Positions 43,749 to 53,511 of a DNA stretch of 64,000 nt are shown here, in pieces. Below the pieces are notes generated by a model. It did not search any database and was not told where the DNA came from. It was given only the letters and a program-made list of their open reading frames with translations. Source of the DNA: Pelagicoccus sp. SDUM812003 (GTDB taxonomy: Bacteria; Verrucomicrobiota; Verrucomicrobiia; Opitutales; Opitutaceae); assembly GCF_031127815.1 (NCBI RefSeq), contig NZ_JARXHY010000017.1, positions 1-64,000 on the forward strand, written 5' to 3'. A program made the translations under genes and the position numbers. The first letter of the stretch is position 1, and every line of letters begins with the position of its first letter.

Positions 43749-44266
43749 GCAACGTCCGCGAACCGGCGACGGTCTATTTCGTGATGGGGATTTGCGGAAG
43801 CGGCAAATCCACCATCGCGGCCAGGCTCGCCGATGAGCTCGGTATCGAGTTTTTGGATGCAGACGACTTTCATCCGCCGGCCAACGTGGAGAAGATGCGT
43901 TCCGGCCAAGCGCTCGACGACGCGGATCGCGCTCCGTGGCTGGCTCGTTTGAACGAGGCTCTCACCGCTCGCGCCGGTGCCGGAGAGTCGGTTGCCCTGG
44001 CGTGCAGCGCCTTGAAGCGGCGCTACCGAGACGTCCTGCAGCGCGATCTGCGGCGCTACCGCTGGATTTACTTGAAGGGGGACCGCGACCTGATCCTCGA
44101 TCGCATGTCGCAGCGCTCGGATCACTTCATGCCCTCGGAGCTCGTTGATTCTCAGCTCGCTGCCTTGGAGGAGCCGGACGATGCGGTGGTGGGAGACATA
44201 CGACTCTCCAAGCGCGAATTGGTGGAAAAGCTGCTTAGCGAACTGGAAACCAAAAATCGACTATGA
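43736..44266 (+). CDS. gntK: Gluconokinase
   Basis: 176 residues, the usual length. The P-loop is GICGSGKST (18-26), followed by LDADDFHPPANVEKMRSGQALDDADRAPWL, typical of GntK (D-gluconate to 6-phosphogluconate). CSALKRRYRDVLQ and LKGDRDLILDRMSQR fit the family. The GTG start at 43736 overlaps glgB; a later start at Met17 would cut into the P-loop strand, so the GTG is preferred. The stop overlaps the next start as ATGA at 44263. No gluconate transporter is adjacent. Confidence 0.9.
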   Translation: MGGLGNVREPATVYFVMGICGSGKSTIAARLADELGIEFLDADDFHPPANVEKMRSGQALDDADRAPWLARLNEALTARAGAGESVALACSALKRRYRDVLQRDLRRYRWIYLKGDRDLILDRMSQRSDHFMPSELVDSQLAALEEPDDAVVGDIRLSKRELVEKLLSELETKNRL

Positions 44267-44823
44267 GAAAGTTCCTTATCGGTCTGATCGCCGCTTTCGC
44301 GGTCCTATTCCTTTTGACGGTGGCAATCGGTCTGTTTCTGCCAGGCGATTTCACGGTCCGTCGCAGCATCGAGGTGCAAGCGCCGGCGGAGCGGCTCTAC
44401 GAGTTGGTGGGAGATCTGGAGCGCTGGCCCGATTGGGGGCCATGGAAGGAGGCGGACCCGACTCTGGTGATCGAGCTGGGCGAGAAGACTTCCGGAGTCG
44501 GAGCCTCGCAAACTTGGCATGGCAAGGACGGGAACGCTCGCTTGGAGTTTATCGAGGCCGATCCCGCGTCTGGGGTGACCTTCGATCTGTATTTCAACGA
44601 CGACGCCTTCTACAACCTCTCCTCGATCCGCTACGCTCCGCTGCCAGGCGGTCAGGGCTACGAGGTGGTTTGGGAAATGAGCGGCGTGGTTGAAGTGCCG
44701 GTGCTGGGCGGCTACCTGGCCTTGGCGATGGACGACATGGTCGGCGCCATGTTCGAGGATGGTTTGGAGAAACTGAAGCGGGTGGCGGAAGACCCGACGG
44801 TGGAAGCGAAGACTCAGCTGTAG
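44263..44823 (+). CDS. SRPBCC-family protein with N-terminal TM
   Basis: 186 residues. A TM or signal anchor (4-25) leads to a START/polyketide-cyclase-like domain: FTVRRSIEVQAPAERLYELVGDLERWPDWGPW is the family opening. The hydrophobic pocket could bind a lipid or other hydrophobic ligand. Its start overlaps the gntK stop (ATGA), so it is probably co-translated with glgB and gntK, though no metabolic link is evident. It overlaps the convergent DUF1294 gene by 10 bases at the 3' end. Confidence 0.75.
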   Translation: MRKFLIGLIAAFAVLFLLTVAIGLFLPGDFTVRRSIEVQAPAERLYELVGDLERWPDWGPWKEADPTLVIELGEKTSGVGASQTWHGKDGNARLEFIEADPASGVTFDLYFNDDAFYNLSSIRYAPLPGGQGYEVVWEMSGVVEVPVLGGYLALAMDDMVGAMFEDGLEKLKRVAEDPTVEAKTQL

Positions 44824-45089
44824 CTCATCCAGTAGCCGATCGCGGCATGGGCGGTCAGAAGCAGCGGCATGCCGTAGCGGAATCTCGGCTTGGAGGTCTT
44901 GTGGTTGAAAAGCACCATGGCGAGCAGGGCGCCTGGAGAGGCCGCGAGCGCGCTCGCAATGAGCAGCGTTTTTTCTGGAACGCGACGTGCTTTGACGGAC
45001 TTCGATAGGAGTTTGTCCACTCCGAAAAGAACGAAGGAGAGCAGGTTGAGCACGATGAGAACGAAGGCTATGGTTTCGAGACTCGGCAT
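44814..45089 (-). CDS. DUF1294 small membrane protein
   Basis: 91 residues. The family pattern is visible: FVLFGVDKLLSKSVKARRVPEKTLL and LFNHKTSKPRFRYGMPLLL. Hydrophobic segments lie near 5-22, 44-62 and 72-88. Members are small inner-membrane proteins of unknown function. The 3' end overlaps the SRPBCC gene. Confidence 0.8.
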   Translation of the reverse strand: MPSLETIAFVLIVLNLLSFVLFGVDKLLSKSVKARRVPEKTLLIASALAASPGALLAMVLFNHKTSKPRFRYGMPLLLTAHAAIGYWMSYS

Positions 45090-45246
45090 TGGTAGAGGTA
45101 TTCCAGCGCCGCGGAGCGGGATGTCGATAGCGGAGTCGGGAGCGAGCTGTCCCGGACAGGATGCGGACGGCTCTCTCTTGCTAGAAAGGCGTTTTTTTAT
45201 CGATCAACGCAGAGCTTTCGCTTTTGCTGCGCCGCTTTTGCGATAA

Positions 45247-46335
45247 ATGGCTATGGAAACGATCGAAGCTCAAACCGTTTGGCACAACGATTCCTGGAAT
45301 GGCGAACCTGTCATACTCGCTGGGGATATCGGCGGCACCAATACCAATCTCGCTTTGGTTTCGGTCTTTGGCGGCCATTTCGAGATCATGCTTGAAATGG
45401 TGTTTCCCAGCAAGTCCATCCAGTCTATCGTGCCGGCTATCAGGGCTTTGCTGGACGCGGCTCGAGAGCGTTTTCCGGAAATCGAACCGGAGGGGGCGGG
45501 CATCAGCGGAGCGGGTCCCATCTCCCACAACTATTGCAGCCTTTCGAATCTGGACTGGGATGTGGACGGAGCGGAGATCGAGCGCGAGTTCGGCTTCACC
45601 ACAACCATCATCAACGACTTTGAAGCCATCAGCTACGGCGTGCCGCTGCTCGACCTCGACGACGCTTCGCAGGTGACGCACGTCCCTCACACCGACGGGC
45701 ACGATCCGGAGCCGATCGGGAACATGAGCCTGATCATCGGAGCGGGCACCGGCTTGGGAGTCGGCATGCTGGTGCGCGAGGGCGAGCGCTATCGGGCGAT
45801 GCCGTCCGAGGGTGGGCACGCTTGCTTCGCCGCCTTCGATTTGGAGACGGAGGAGCTGCGCAGCTTCGTGCAGTCGGGCAGCAGCACCATCGTGGAGATC
45901 GAGGACCTGCTGTCTGGCAGAGGCCTCGCCAAGATACTGGATTTTTTCGTGCAGGTGCGCGGGGTCAGGCCGGACGATACGCTGTCGCTCATCTTGGGCC
46001 ATGAAACTGAGAAGCGCCCAGCACTGATTTCCAAGCACGCTGAAACCCACCCGGTTTGCCGCGACGTGATACGCCTCTTCGTTAAGATCTACGGACGCGT
46101 GGCGGCGGATTTCTCCGCTACGGTACTGCCGCGTCATGGTTTGTTTCTCGCTGGTGGCATCGTTTCGAAAAACGAGCGCTACTTCCTCGATGGTAGCCAG
46201 TTCATCTACTTCTTCGAGCAGAACAGCCGCCCGCAAGTGAAGGAGATCCTGCGCAAGATCCCGGTCTACATCGTGAAAAACTACTCCATTTCGCTGGTCG
46301 GCGCCGCCCATGCGGCCTGGCTGCTGCAGGATTGA
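45247..46335 (+). CDS. glk: Glucokinase (Glk family)
   Basis: 362 residues, longer than E. coli Glk (321). The N-terminal phosphate-binding motif is GDIGGTNTNLALV (26-38). GAGISGAGPI, NDFEAISYGVP and LIIGAGTGLGVGMLV follow, and EGGHACFA supplies the glucose-binding region. It phosphorylates glucose to glucose 6-phosphate, feeding Pgi (55779-57359) and, through glucose 1-phosphate, glycogen. The start could be 45247 or 45253 (both ATG); a lone imperfect hairpin lies downstream. Confidence 0.88.
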   Translation: MAMETIEAQTVWHNDSWNGEPVILAGDIGGTNTNLALVSVFGGHFEIMLEMVFPSKSIQSIVPAIRALLDAARERFPEIEPEGAGISGAGPISHNYCSLSNLDWDVDGAEIEREFGFTTTIINDFEAISYGVPLLDLDDASQVTHVPHTDGHDPEPIGNMSLIIGAGTGLGVGMLVREGERYRAMPSEGGHACFAAFDLETEELRSFVQSGSSTIVEIEDLLSGRGLAKILDFFVQVRGVRPDDTLSLILGHETEKRPALISKHAETHPVCRDVIRLFVKIYGRVAADFSATVLPRHGLFLAGGIVSKNERYFLDGSQFIYFFEQNSRPQVKEILRKIPVYIVKNYSISLVGAAHAAWLLQD

Positions 46336-46385
46336 TCCGCCGTAGGCGGACGGATACCGAATTTCGCGCGATTGGCGGGCTCGAA

Positions 46386-46412
46386 ACGGGTCCGCTTTTT
46401 TTGCGGATCCGT
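46386..46412 (+). terminator. Possible terminator after glk
   Basis: Arms 46386-46395 and 46403-46412 pair except at two positions around a loop of seven Ts. There is no T run after the stem, so this is a weak terminator call. Confidence 0.3.
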
Positions 46413-46468
46413 ATCTCCTAGGGAGTGGGGCCTAGAGCGGTTTCTAGATCCCTTCAGGTATTCCCTGA

Positions 46469-46528
46469 TTGACTGTTCGTTTCGGGTCTCGAATTGACAG
46501 TTTTTTCAAGTTCTGTTGACGTTTTTTT
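46469..46528 (+). promoter_or_regulatory. Three TTGAC direct repeats upstream of the GvpL/F-like gene
   Basis: TTGACTGTT (46469), TTGACAGTT (46494) and TTGACGTTT (46516) lie in tandem, 25 and 22 bases apart, ending about 45 bases before the start. The second is a perfect -35 hexamer, but no good -10 follows at 17 bases. They may be activator sites on roughly helical spacing. Confidence 0.3.
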
Positions 46529-46570
46529 TACGGAAAGACCCCTTAGGTCTACCTAGAAATTCGCACCGCC

Positions 46571-47314
46571 ATGAGCATCTTCCTATACGCCTACACGCTT
46601 GCCGACGCTCCGCACGACCTCGAGGACTTGACGGGAGTCGACGAGCGAAACCTGTTCATGGTCAGCTACGGAAGGGTGTCGGCGGTGGTCAGCGCCTACG
46701 ACGGGAAGAAGCTGAGTTTGAAGGGTCGCGACATTTTCGCCCACCAGCACTGCCAGCGCATGCTGATGACCCAAGCGAGCATCTTCCCGTTGCAGTACGG
46801 ACTGACGCTGCAGAGCCTCGCCACTGTAGAAGAGGTGCTGAAGCGAAACGAAAAGGCGCTCTACCAGCAGCTGACCCGCTTGTACCGCAAGGTCGAGATG
46901 GAGGTCACGATGCGTTTCGATGTGCCGGACCTGTTCGACTACTTGATGGGCAAGTACCCTTACCTGCGCGACGAGAAGGCCAAGGTGCTCAACGGGCGCC
47001 TGCTCTATTATTTGGGAAATCGAGCCAAGAAGGGCGAAAAGTTCCAGAAGACGCTCGACAAGGAAAAGGCCATTTACATCAGCAAGGCTCAGGAAATCAT
47101 CGGCCCGTGGTGCGCCGAAATCAAGGAGAGTCGCCTTCCGAAGACCGAAGAGGACGTGGTGACCTTCAACTGCTTGGTGAATCGCGAGCGGCTTCGCGTA
47201 TTTGAAAAGTCGATATACGACGCCGGCGAACGTTTCGCTCCCGATTTCCACTTCACCTACAACGGTCCCTGGGCGCCGCAGAACTTTTGCGACCACTCGT
47301 TGGTGGACTATTAG
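46571..47314 (+). CDS. Gas vesicle protein GvpL/GvpF family
   Basis: 247 residues. The N-terminal half follows the family: a first strand FLYAYTL, an early loop VSYGRVSAVVSAY, then IFPLQYGLTLQSLATVEEVL (the vLPvrFGtvf-like segment). The C-terminus reads YNGPWAPQNF (230-239), the family's closing GPWPPYsF motif. GvpF and GvpL are accessory or minor wall proteins needed for gas vesicle assembly. No gvpA, gvpN, gvpK or other gvp gene is in this window, so it is either a stray member, a homologue with another role, or served by a cluster elsewhere. It precedes a chemoreceptor gene on the same strand by 289 bases. Confidence 0.82.
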   Translation: MSIFLYAYTLADAPHDLEDLTGVDERNLFMVSYGRVSAVVSAYDGKKLSLKGRDIFAHQHCQRMLMTQASIFPLQYGLTLQSLATVEEVLKRNEKALYQQLTRLYRKVEMEVTMRFDVPDLFDYLMGKYPYLRDEKAKVLNGRLLYYLGNRAKKGEKFQKTLDKEKAIYISKAQEIIGPWCAEIKESRLPKTEEDVVTFNCLVNRERLRVFEKSIYDAGERFAPDFHFTYNGPWAPQNFCDHSLVDY

Positions 47315-47603
47315 CAGCGCAGCTGCGGTGCTGTGGCATCGGTTGCTACTTGGGCCAATCCGGAAGAGCTTCGCAGCGGATTCGGTTGATCGAAGGGTGA
47401 AGCTACTAAGTAGTTAAGAGGCTAATACACTATTTTTTAGCGTAGTTTCCCTTCACGTTTGTTACGATTGGCCACGTAACCTTTTTGTAACATAAGGACG
47501 TTTCATCTGCTTGGTAAAAAGACGTAGAAGAGGGCGCCAACGCCAGTTGAGGTCCTATGGGATGAACGGTGGCTGGCGCTCAATCCTTCTATGATCCCAC
47601 CAG

Positions 47604-49508
47604 ATGAGTCTACAGTTTCGCATTCTTCTCGGCTTTTTAGGAAGCGTCGTTCTTGTGACGGCGCTTGCGATCTTTTCGGTCGTCACGATCGACGGTCTTT
47701 CGCGTCAGATGGGCGAAAGCAAAACCAGCGTGGTCAGCTCGGTAGCGAACGACGCCCGATTGCTTGAAAAGGCAAATGAGGTGATTTCGCTCTCTCGACG
47801 GATCGCCTCCATGAAGACGGCCTCAGCCTTGCAGCGCTTTTCGATCGATCAAGAGATCGACGGCATTCTTGGGGAGTCGAGCGGATCGGTCGGCTTGCCC
47901 GAAAATCTGGGCACTGAAATCAGCCAGGTCTACCTCGCTCGCAAAAACTACCTGGAGTTGCGGGAGTCGTTGCCGGAGGAGTTGTCCTCCCTGGAAAACC
48001 GAGCCGATGCCCTTTACGAGAAATTCGAGCGCGAGCTCTCGGGTAAGTTGGCGGCGACGAGCGAGTCCGAGGATCTGTCCAAGGAGATCGAGATAGCGAG
48101 ACGCTCGTTGACCGAATTGTCGCTCGCCACCTCGAAAATCATTTCAGGGGCGCAGCGCACGGTCGCCTTCGATCAGGACGACAAGGCCTTCGGGCGCTTC
48201 GAGGAGCGGGTGATGAAATCGATCGCCGCGGCCCAGGCTTCCTTCGCGTCCCTGGGGGAAAGCCTGGCTGCAGTGCCTGGCGGAGAGGCCTTGGCCGAGA
48301 AGCTGATGGAGCGCTACGGGGAGATTCTAATCGGTTTCGTCGATGAAGACGGACTCTCGCTCCAGCTGGAGCAGCTTTCCATCAAATCGAATTCCGTGGA
48401 AGCGGCTCAGGCGAACCTGTTCGCATCCATTCGTTCGATACAGGAGGAGAGCATCGCTCGGTCGCATGCCATCGTAGACGGTTTGGAGAGCAATTTGGGT
48501 GGAGTCGTCGAGCGATCGAAACGGGCCAGTCGAACCATCATTTGGATTTGCGTCGGAGCGGTGATCCTCTCCGTTGTAGTAGGCGTATGGATACCCAAGG
48601 TCGTGACCAGGCAGTTGGCCGCGACTTCGGATCGAATGAACGACGTGACCCTAGCTCTCTCCTCCGCGGCGGAGCAGGTTGCGGCCGCTAGCGGCGTTCT
48701 AGCGGTAGGTTCGGATCAGCAAAGCTCATCCCTGCAGGAGACGTTCACTTCGCTGCAGGACATCGCTCGCCGCTCGGAAGAGAATACGCAAAGCGTATCC
48801 AAGACGGTGACTGCGACGCGTTCGGCTCGCGAAGAGGCCGAATCCGGGGTCAATGAAATGCTCGAGCTCGAGGAAGCGATGAAGAGCATCCAGAAAAGCA
48901 GCGCGGAAACGGTAGACATCATTGGCACGATCGAGGAAATCGCGTTTCAGACCAACATTCTCGCTTTGAACGCGGCTGTGGAAGCGGCTCGCGCTGGAAC
49001 GGCAGGAGCGGGATTCGCTGTGGTGGCGGACGAGGTTCGAAACTTGGCCCAGCGGGCTTCGAAGGCGGCCCAGGAAACGGGTTCCAAGATTGAGCTCGCC
49101 ATCGAAAGCTCCGAGCGAGGCGTTTCCATCTCCTATCAGGCGAAGGAGCGCTTGGCGAGCATTGTCAGCCGTATCCAGGAAGCGGATAGCTATGTGGATG
49201 TCATCAACGCTGCGGCTCGCGAGCAGACCACCGGAATCGCCCAGACGACTGGGGCGATGCGGGAGATGGAGCAGGTGACCCTCAATACGGCTTCCAGCGC
49301 CAAGCAAACCGCGGAGGCGGCGACAAGCCTGGAGGATCAGTCCACTCGCTTGAGATCCGCCGTGGACGACCTGCAGGCCTTGCTGCGCGGGAGGCGTTCG
49401 CGCCGCGAAAGCGCTGCCGTCACCAAGCCTTCACTCGATAAGCCCCAGAAGCGCTCCGACTTCGATCTTTGGTCGGAGCCGAAGCGGGAAAAGGTAGGCT
49501 TGTCCTAG
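47604..49508 (+). CDS. Methyl-accepting chemotaxis protein
   Basis: 634 residues. TM1 (8-28), an extracytoplasmic helical sensor domain (about 30-305), TM2 (about 308-330), then a long cytoplasmic coiled coil. The signalling tip is [42 protein letters not shown]; the usual ARAGEAGRG is ARAGTAGAG here, one substitution at each of two positions. No clear HAMP domain follows TM2 and no C-terminal CheR-binding pentapeptide is visible. No che gene is adjacent. The 5' region has GTTAC/GTAAC repeats at 47461-47491, which could be regulatory. Confidence 0.9.
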   Translation: MSLQFRILLGFLGSVVLVTALAIFSVVTIDGLSRQMGESKTSVVSSVANDARLLEKANEVISLSRRIASMKTASALQRFSIDQEIDGILGESSGSVGLPENLGTEISQVYLARKNYLELRESLPEELSSLENRADALYEKFERELSGKLAATSESEDLSKEIEIARRSLTELSLATSKIISGAQRTVAFDQDDKAFGRFEERVMKSIAAAQASFASLGESLAAVPGGEALAEKLMERYGEILIGFVDEDGLSLQLEQLSIKSNSVEAAQANLFASIRSIQEESIARSHAIVDGLESNLGGVVERSKRASRTIIWICVGAVILSVVVGVWIPKVVTRQLAATSDRMNDVTLALSSAAEQVAAASGVLAVGSDQQSSSLQETFTSLQDIARRSEENTQSVSKTVTATRSAREEAESGVNEMLELEEAMKSIQKSSAETVDIIGTIEEIAFQTNILALNAAVEAARAGTAGAGFAVVADEVRNLAQRASKAAQETGSKIELAIESSERGVSISYQAKERLASIVSRIQEADSYVDVINAAAREQTTGIAQTTGAMREMEQVTLNTASSAKQTAEAATSLEDQSTRLRSAVDDLQALLRGRRSRRESAAVTKPSLDKPQKRSDFDLWSEPKREKVGLS

Positions 49509-49519
49509 TTTGGCGAGGC

Positions 49520-49558
49520 TGGCGGAAACACGTTTCGCCTCCGCCGATGGCCCTTAGC
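49520..49558 (-). repeat. Palindromic repeat at a stop codon (copy C)
   Basis: The minus strand reads, from the stop codon of the acyltransferase gene, GGGCCATCGG followed by the hairpin GGCGGA...TCCGCC (49521-49526 with 49540-49545). Its first 15 bases are identical to copy A at 14487-14501. Confidence 0.55.
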
Positions 49559-50447
49559 TGTCTTCTGTCGCGGGTTTGTCTTCCGGCCGCCATCGGCGGT
49601 GATACCAGAAGTACTGCTCGGGGCGGGTCTTGACGATGGCGCCCATTTCCTCGTTGTAGCGTCGCACGATTTCGGTTTTCGGATCCTTGGATTCGGAGGG
49701 TCCGGAAGGGCGCAAGGGAAAGATCTCGACCTGATGTCGGTCGTTTTCCTCCCTGAAGCCATGCATGACGAAGACCGGCACATCGTATTTGACCGCGAAG
49801 GAGCCCGGGAGCGCGAGGGTGGGCGTCTCCTCGCCGAGGAAGGGAACCATGATGCCCGCCTTTCCGGCGTGCTGATCCGCGACCATCACCACGGCTCGTC
49901 CTTCATTGAGCTTGCTGAGGATCTTCTTGATGGCGAGGCGGCCCTTGGAGATGAACTCGACGCGGTCGCCGGGGATTCGGTGAATGAACGCGTCGACCTT
50001 CTGGTTGTGCTGCTTGCCCACCAGGAGGGAAAGGGGGATGCCTTCGAAGGCGATGGCGGCGAAGTAGATGGCCCAGGAGCCTTGGTGGCCGGTTAGCAGG
50101 ATGGCTCCTTTCCCGTCGGCCAGGGCTTGGCGAAGCGGTTCCAGTCCGCGGATCTTCACCAGCTCGGGAATCCTGTGGCGATCCTTGATGCCGAGACGGA
50201 TGAATTCGGTGATGGTGCGGCCGAAGTTTCGAGCGGCCAAAGCGGCCACGCGCCGGCGTTCGGGTTGCGAAGCGTCCGGCATGGCTCGGGCGAGATTCTC
50301 CAGCACCAGCCTCTTGCGAACGCCCAGGGCCCAGCCCAGACGCCCGATGGCGCTGCCGACGCCCAGGGCCCAGCGGTAGGGCAGGCGGCAGAGCAGCCAT
50401 GTGAATGCGATGAGGGAGCAGTACTGAATCCGATGGGAGAAACGCAT
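49554..50447 (-). CDS. Lipid A biosynthesis acyltransferase-like protein (LpxL/HtrB family)
   Basis: 297 residues, the usual length. An N-terminal TM (about 8-28) and family stretches VLENLARAMPDAS, GAILLTGHQGSW, VMVADQHAGKAGIMVPFLG and RPEQYFWYHRRWR are present. The family's catalytic dyad is H-x4-D/E; here H121 is followed at that position by A126 (GHQGSWAIYF), so the acidic residue is missing. Either catalysis differs, another acid substitutes, or the enzyme is inactive. Its normal role is adding a secondary acyl chain to lipid A at the inner membrane. It ends at repeat copy C. Confidence 0.85.
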   Translation of the reverse strand: MRFSHRIQYCSLIAFTWLLCRLPYRWALGVGSAIGRLGWALGVRKRLVLENLARAMPDASQPERRRVAALAARNFGRTITEFIRLGIKDRHRIPELVKIRGLEPLRQALADGKGAILLTGHQGSWAIYFAAIAFEGIPLSLLVGKQHNQKVDAFIHRIPGDRVEFISKGRLAIKKILSKLNEGRAVVMVADQHAGKAGIMVPFLGEETPTLALPGSFAVKYDVPVFVMHGFREENDRHQVEIFPLRPSGPSESKDPKTEIVRRYNEEMGAIVKTRPEQYFWYHRRWRPEDKPATEDS

Positions 50448-50564
50448 GACGAAGTGTAGCGGAACTTTGGCCCGTCTCGGGCCGAGAGCAAGTCCTCAGC
50501 TCGATTCGGGAATTGGACCGAGGGTCGCTAGCGAACGGGCGTGCCTGTCCTGCGGACGAGAGCG

Positions 50565-52922
50565 CTACTGTGTCTCTTCGCTGTCTTCGGAGTCGCCCTG
50601 AAGCTCTCTTTTCTGAAACAAGTAGCGGTTTACGGCTTCCGCGATGTCCGTAACCTTGGCGGGCTTGGCGAGGTAGTCGTTCATGCCAGCTCGTTCGATT
50701 TCCAGCAAGGCGGCCGGGTCGTGGTTCGCAGTGAAGCCTACGATCCACGGCTGCTGCGCCTGTGGACCGAGAGCGCGAATGGCACGCGTGGCTTCCATGC
50801 CGTCCATGACGGGCATTCGAATGTCCATGAAGATGACGTCGTAGGGCTTTTCAGCAGCTAGCGCCACCGCCGAACGACCATCGGTGGCGGTATCGATCTC
50901 TAGCCCCATCAGCTTCATATGGTGGACGAAAACGTGCTGCGAGAGCTCGTTGTCTTCCGCGAGCAGAACGCGAAGCCCTTTCGTTTCCTCAAGGGGGAAG
51001 GCGGAAATGGGATCTTGCTCGATCTCGTCATTGGATGCGGCGTTTCCAAGCAGGTTGACAATCGGAATGCGTAGGTCGCGCATGCGAACGGGAATGGTCA
51101 GCACAAGCGCGTTGCTGCACTGCTTGATGGCTACCGCATGGTCGAAATGGCAGAGCAGGAGGACCTTTGGCAGCTCCGCGAATTTTCGGGCCCGTTCCAC
51201 CGCCTCGCGTTCGGTAGGAGCGAGAGCGGAGGCGATCGTCACGTCCGCGGGCCGGTCAGGCTTGGCGGAACCCGTACCGATTTCGCATCCCCATGCTTCC
51301 AGGTAGCGGGTGAAGGCCGAATTCATGAAGTCTGGGAGGTCGATCAGGGACACGAGCGGGGTCCTGTCGATGTTGAGAGGCTTGCCGATGGCGCGAGAGC
51401 TATCGTCTTCTACCCGACTCAGGGGAATGGTCAGAATGAACGTCGATCCTTTGCCGGATTCGCTATCGACGCGAATGGTGCCGCCCATTGCGAGGGCCAG
51501 ATTGTGACTGATCGCCAAGCCCAGTCCCGTGCCGCCGAACCTGCGGGACGTCGAGGTATCCACTTGGGTAAAGGAGTCGAAAATGCTGCTCAGGCGCTCC
51601 GGAGGTATTCCGATCCCGGAATCGCGCACCAGAATCTGGATACGCTCGGCATGGTGGTCATCGGGTTTCAGGTAGATCGCCTCCAGGTGGACGGAACCCT
51701 CTTCGGTAAACTTGAAGGCGTTGCTGAGGAGATTGATAAGTATCTGGCGCAAGCGGGTCGTATCGCCATTCACTCGGGAAGGCAGTAGCGGATCGATGGA
51801 TACGCCTGCCACTATGCTATGGTTTCGCGAGGTCGCTGCGGTGATATCCATGGACTCCTCGATGCAGGCGACCAAGTCGAAGGGCTTGCTCTCGAGCTCC
51901 AGGCGATTGGCTTCGATTTTCGAATAGTCGAGAATGTCGTTGATCAGCAGCAGCAGATTGTTGGCGCTTTTTCGAATGATCTCGATCTGGCGGGCATGTT
52001 CCGGATCGCGTCCTTCCGATTGGATGACGCTGCTCATGCCGATGATGGCATTCATCGGCGTTCGGAGCTCATGGCTCATTCGAGCCAGAAATTCGCTTTT
52101 GGCGTCGAGCGCCGCCTCGGCCTTCTCGCGCGCTTCCACCAGACGGGCGGTTCGATCCGCCACGAGCTTTTCCAGATTGCGATTGGCTTCTCTGATTTCC
52201 TGGTCTCGTTGTCGCACCGTGGAGAGCATGAAGTTGATGCTTTCCACCAGCTGGCCGATTTCGTCGTCGTGGCGCTTCTTGGCTCTGAGCTTGTAGTTGC
52301 GTTCCTTGGACACGCGAAGGGCCACGCGTACCAGCTCCTCGACCGGATCGGTGATGACTGGAAGGATTCGCTTGGCGAGAAGGATGGAAAGGGCCAGGGC
52401 CAGAGCCAGCACGCCTGCATTGATGCCGATGCTGGTCAGCAGATTGGTCCAGACTTCGCGGCGATCGGAGACCAGCAGCAGGGAACCGAGCTGGCGGCCG
52501 GACAAGGTGACGCGGATCGAATAGCTGAAGGTTTTGGTCGACGTTTCGAAGCCGTAGGATTCGGGGAAGGCTTGCGGCGGGCAGTTTTTCTCTCGGTGGT
52601 ATTCGGCGAAGATCTTTCGCTCCATGTCGAAGAGGATGGCGCAGCTGATGTCGGGCTCGGTCCGCAGCGAGTTCAGGTATTCGGAAGCGGTTTCCGGATC
52701 GTTGAAGCGGAGCGAAGCGGTGGAATTGCTAGCGAGGATGCCTGCGATGGAGCTCAATTGCTCCTGCTTCTGGCGCGCCACGACCCGATAGTCTCGAAGG
52801 ACGCTAGCCGCGCTGATGATGGACAGGGCGAGCAAGCTGCAGAGCGAGACGATGACGAGAATCTTGTTGGAGATGCTCGCGGCTTTGAAGCGGCGCTTTT
52901 GTCTGTCTAGGAATCGTGGCAT
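50565..52922 (-). CDS. CHASE8-like hybrid histidine kinase in a TonB receptor-YfiR operon
   Basis: 785 residues from the Met at 52922 (two bases after the YfiR stop); the longer frame to 53225 overlaps the yfiR gene. TM1 (about 18-40), a periplasmic CHASE8-like domain ([31 protein letters not shown]), TM2 (about 160-180) and HAMP. HisKA has H284 (SHELRTP), then HATPase (NAFKF, GIGIP, GLGLAIS), a possible degenerate receiver, and a receiver with D700 (MDIRMP). The periplasmic domain resembles that of YfiN/TpbB, the diguanylate cyclase repressed by YfiR, but here the output is a kinase. No output response regulator is adjacent. Confidence 0.88.
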   Translation of the reverse strand: MPRFLDRQKRRFKAASISNKILVIVSLCSLLALSIISAASVLRDYRVVARQKQEQLSSIAGILASNSTASLRFNDPETASEYLNSLRTEPDISCAILFDMERKIFAEYHREKNCPPQAFPESYGFETSTKTFSYSIRVTLSGRQLGSLLLVSDRREVWTNLLTSIGINAGVLALALALSILLAKRILPVITDPVEELVRVALRVSKERNYKLRAKKRHDDEIGQLVESINFMLSTVRQRDQEIREANRNLEKLVADRTARLVEAREKAEAALDAKSEFLARMSHELRTPMNAIIGMSSVIQSEGRDPEHARQIEIIRKSANNLLLLINDILDYSKIEANRLELESKPFDLVACIEESMDITAATSRNHSIVAGVSIDPLLPSRVNGDTTRLRQILINLLSNAFKFTEEGSVHLEAIYLKPDDHHAERIQILVRDSGIGIPPERLSSIFDSFTQVDTSTSRRFGGTGLGLAISHNLALAMGGTIRVDSESGKGSTFILTIPLSRVEDDSSRAIGKPLNIDRTPLVSLIDLPDFMNSAFTRYLEAWGCEIGTGSAKPDRPADVTIASALAPTEREAVERARKFAELPKVLLLCHFDHAVAIKQCSNALVLTIPVRMRDLRIPIVNLLGNAASNDEIEQDPISAFPLEETKGLRVLLAEDNELSQHVFVHHMKLMGLEIDTATDGRSAVALAAEKPYDVIFMDIRMPVMDGMEATRAIRALGPQAQQPWIVGFTANHDPAALLEIERAGMNDYLAKPAKVTDIAEAVNRYLFQKRELQGDSEDSEETQ

Positions 52923-52924
52923 CG

Positions 52925-53509
52925 CTATTGCCTGCCTCCTTTTCCTACCACTCTGGATCGCGGGACCGGCGCTGAGATCTGGATCAGTTTCGAGCTGAAG
53001 TGAACGCCGTACTCGGAGGATTGGTCCACGTTGAGGGCGAAGCGAAGCCGGTTGCGGACATGGAGGAACTGGATGAGCCCGCCGGCTTCGATGAATTTGG
53101 GTTTGGAAGACACGGTGATGGTCGAACTCCTCTTCGCTTCGACAAGGATTTCCTGCATGCGATCCGCGTAGCCAGCTCCGATATAGAGAAAGCCGACGCC
53201 TTCGAGGGATTGGCCAAGGCTCCACTCCGTCGCGATGATTTCCTGTGGAGCTCCGTTTTCCGATTCTCTCCGGCTCAGATCCCTCAGCTCCTGCAGCAGG
53301 CTTGGATTTCCCAATACGGCGATGGTCTGAGGGAGCTGGCCGGTTGCGCCGACTCCTTCCCAGCGCACGAAGTCACCGAAACCGGAAAGGTAGTTGGCGA
53401 TGAGACGATTCTCCTGAAAGACTTGGGCGCAGGCGGTGCTGGCCAGCGTCAGCGCGATCGCCATCAGGAAGCCAAGTGGAGCCATCGATCGTCTGCGAGC
53501 CATAGCCAA
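52925..53509 (-). CDS. YfiR-family periplasmic protein
   Basis: 194 residues. A signal peptide (1-28, ending TACAQ) precedes a DUF4154/YfiR-like domain with [16 protein letters not shown] and the family-typical [34 protein letters not shown]. In Pseudomonas, YfiR is the periplasmic repressor of the membrane diguanylate cyclase YfiN. Here it sits between a TonB-dependent receptor gene and a CHASE8-like kinase gene, two bases before the latter's start, so it likely controls that kinase. No cysteine pair is obvious in the mature part. Confidence 0.85.
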   Translation of the reverse strand: MAMARRRSMAPLGFLMAIALTLASTACAQVFQENRLIANYLSGFGDFVRWEGVGATGQLPQTIAVLGNPSLLQELRDLSRRESENGAPQEIIATEWSLGQSLEGVGFLYIGAGYADRMQEILVEAKRSSTITVSSKPKFIEAGGLIQFLHVRNRLRFALNVDQSSEYGVHFSSKLIQISAPVPRSRVVGKGGRQ

Positions 53510-53511
53510 GG

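Noticed and set aside
52925-53225. N-terminal extension of the hybrid kinase through the YfiR gene
   Set aside because: The extension is Arg/Ser/Pro-rich and overlaps a convincing YfiR frame; the Met at 52922 sits two bases after the YfiR stop, right before TM1.
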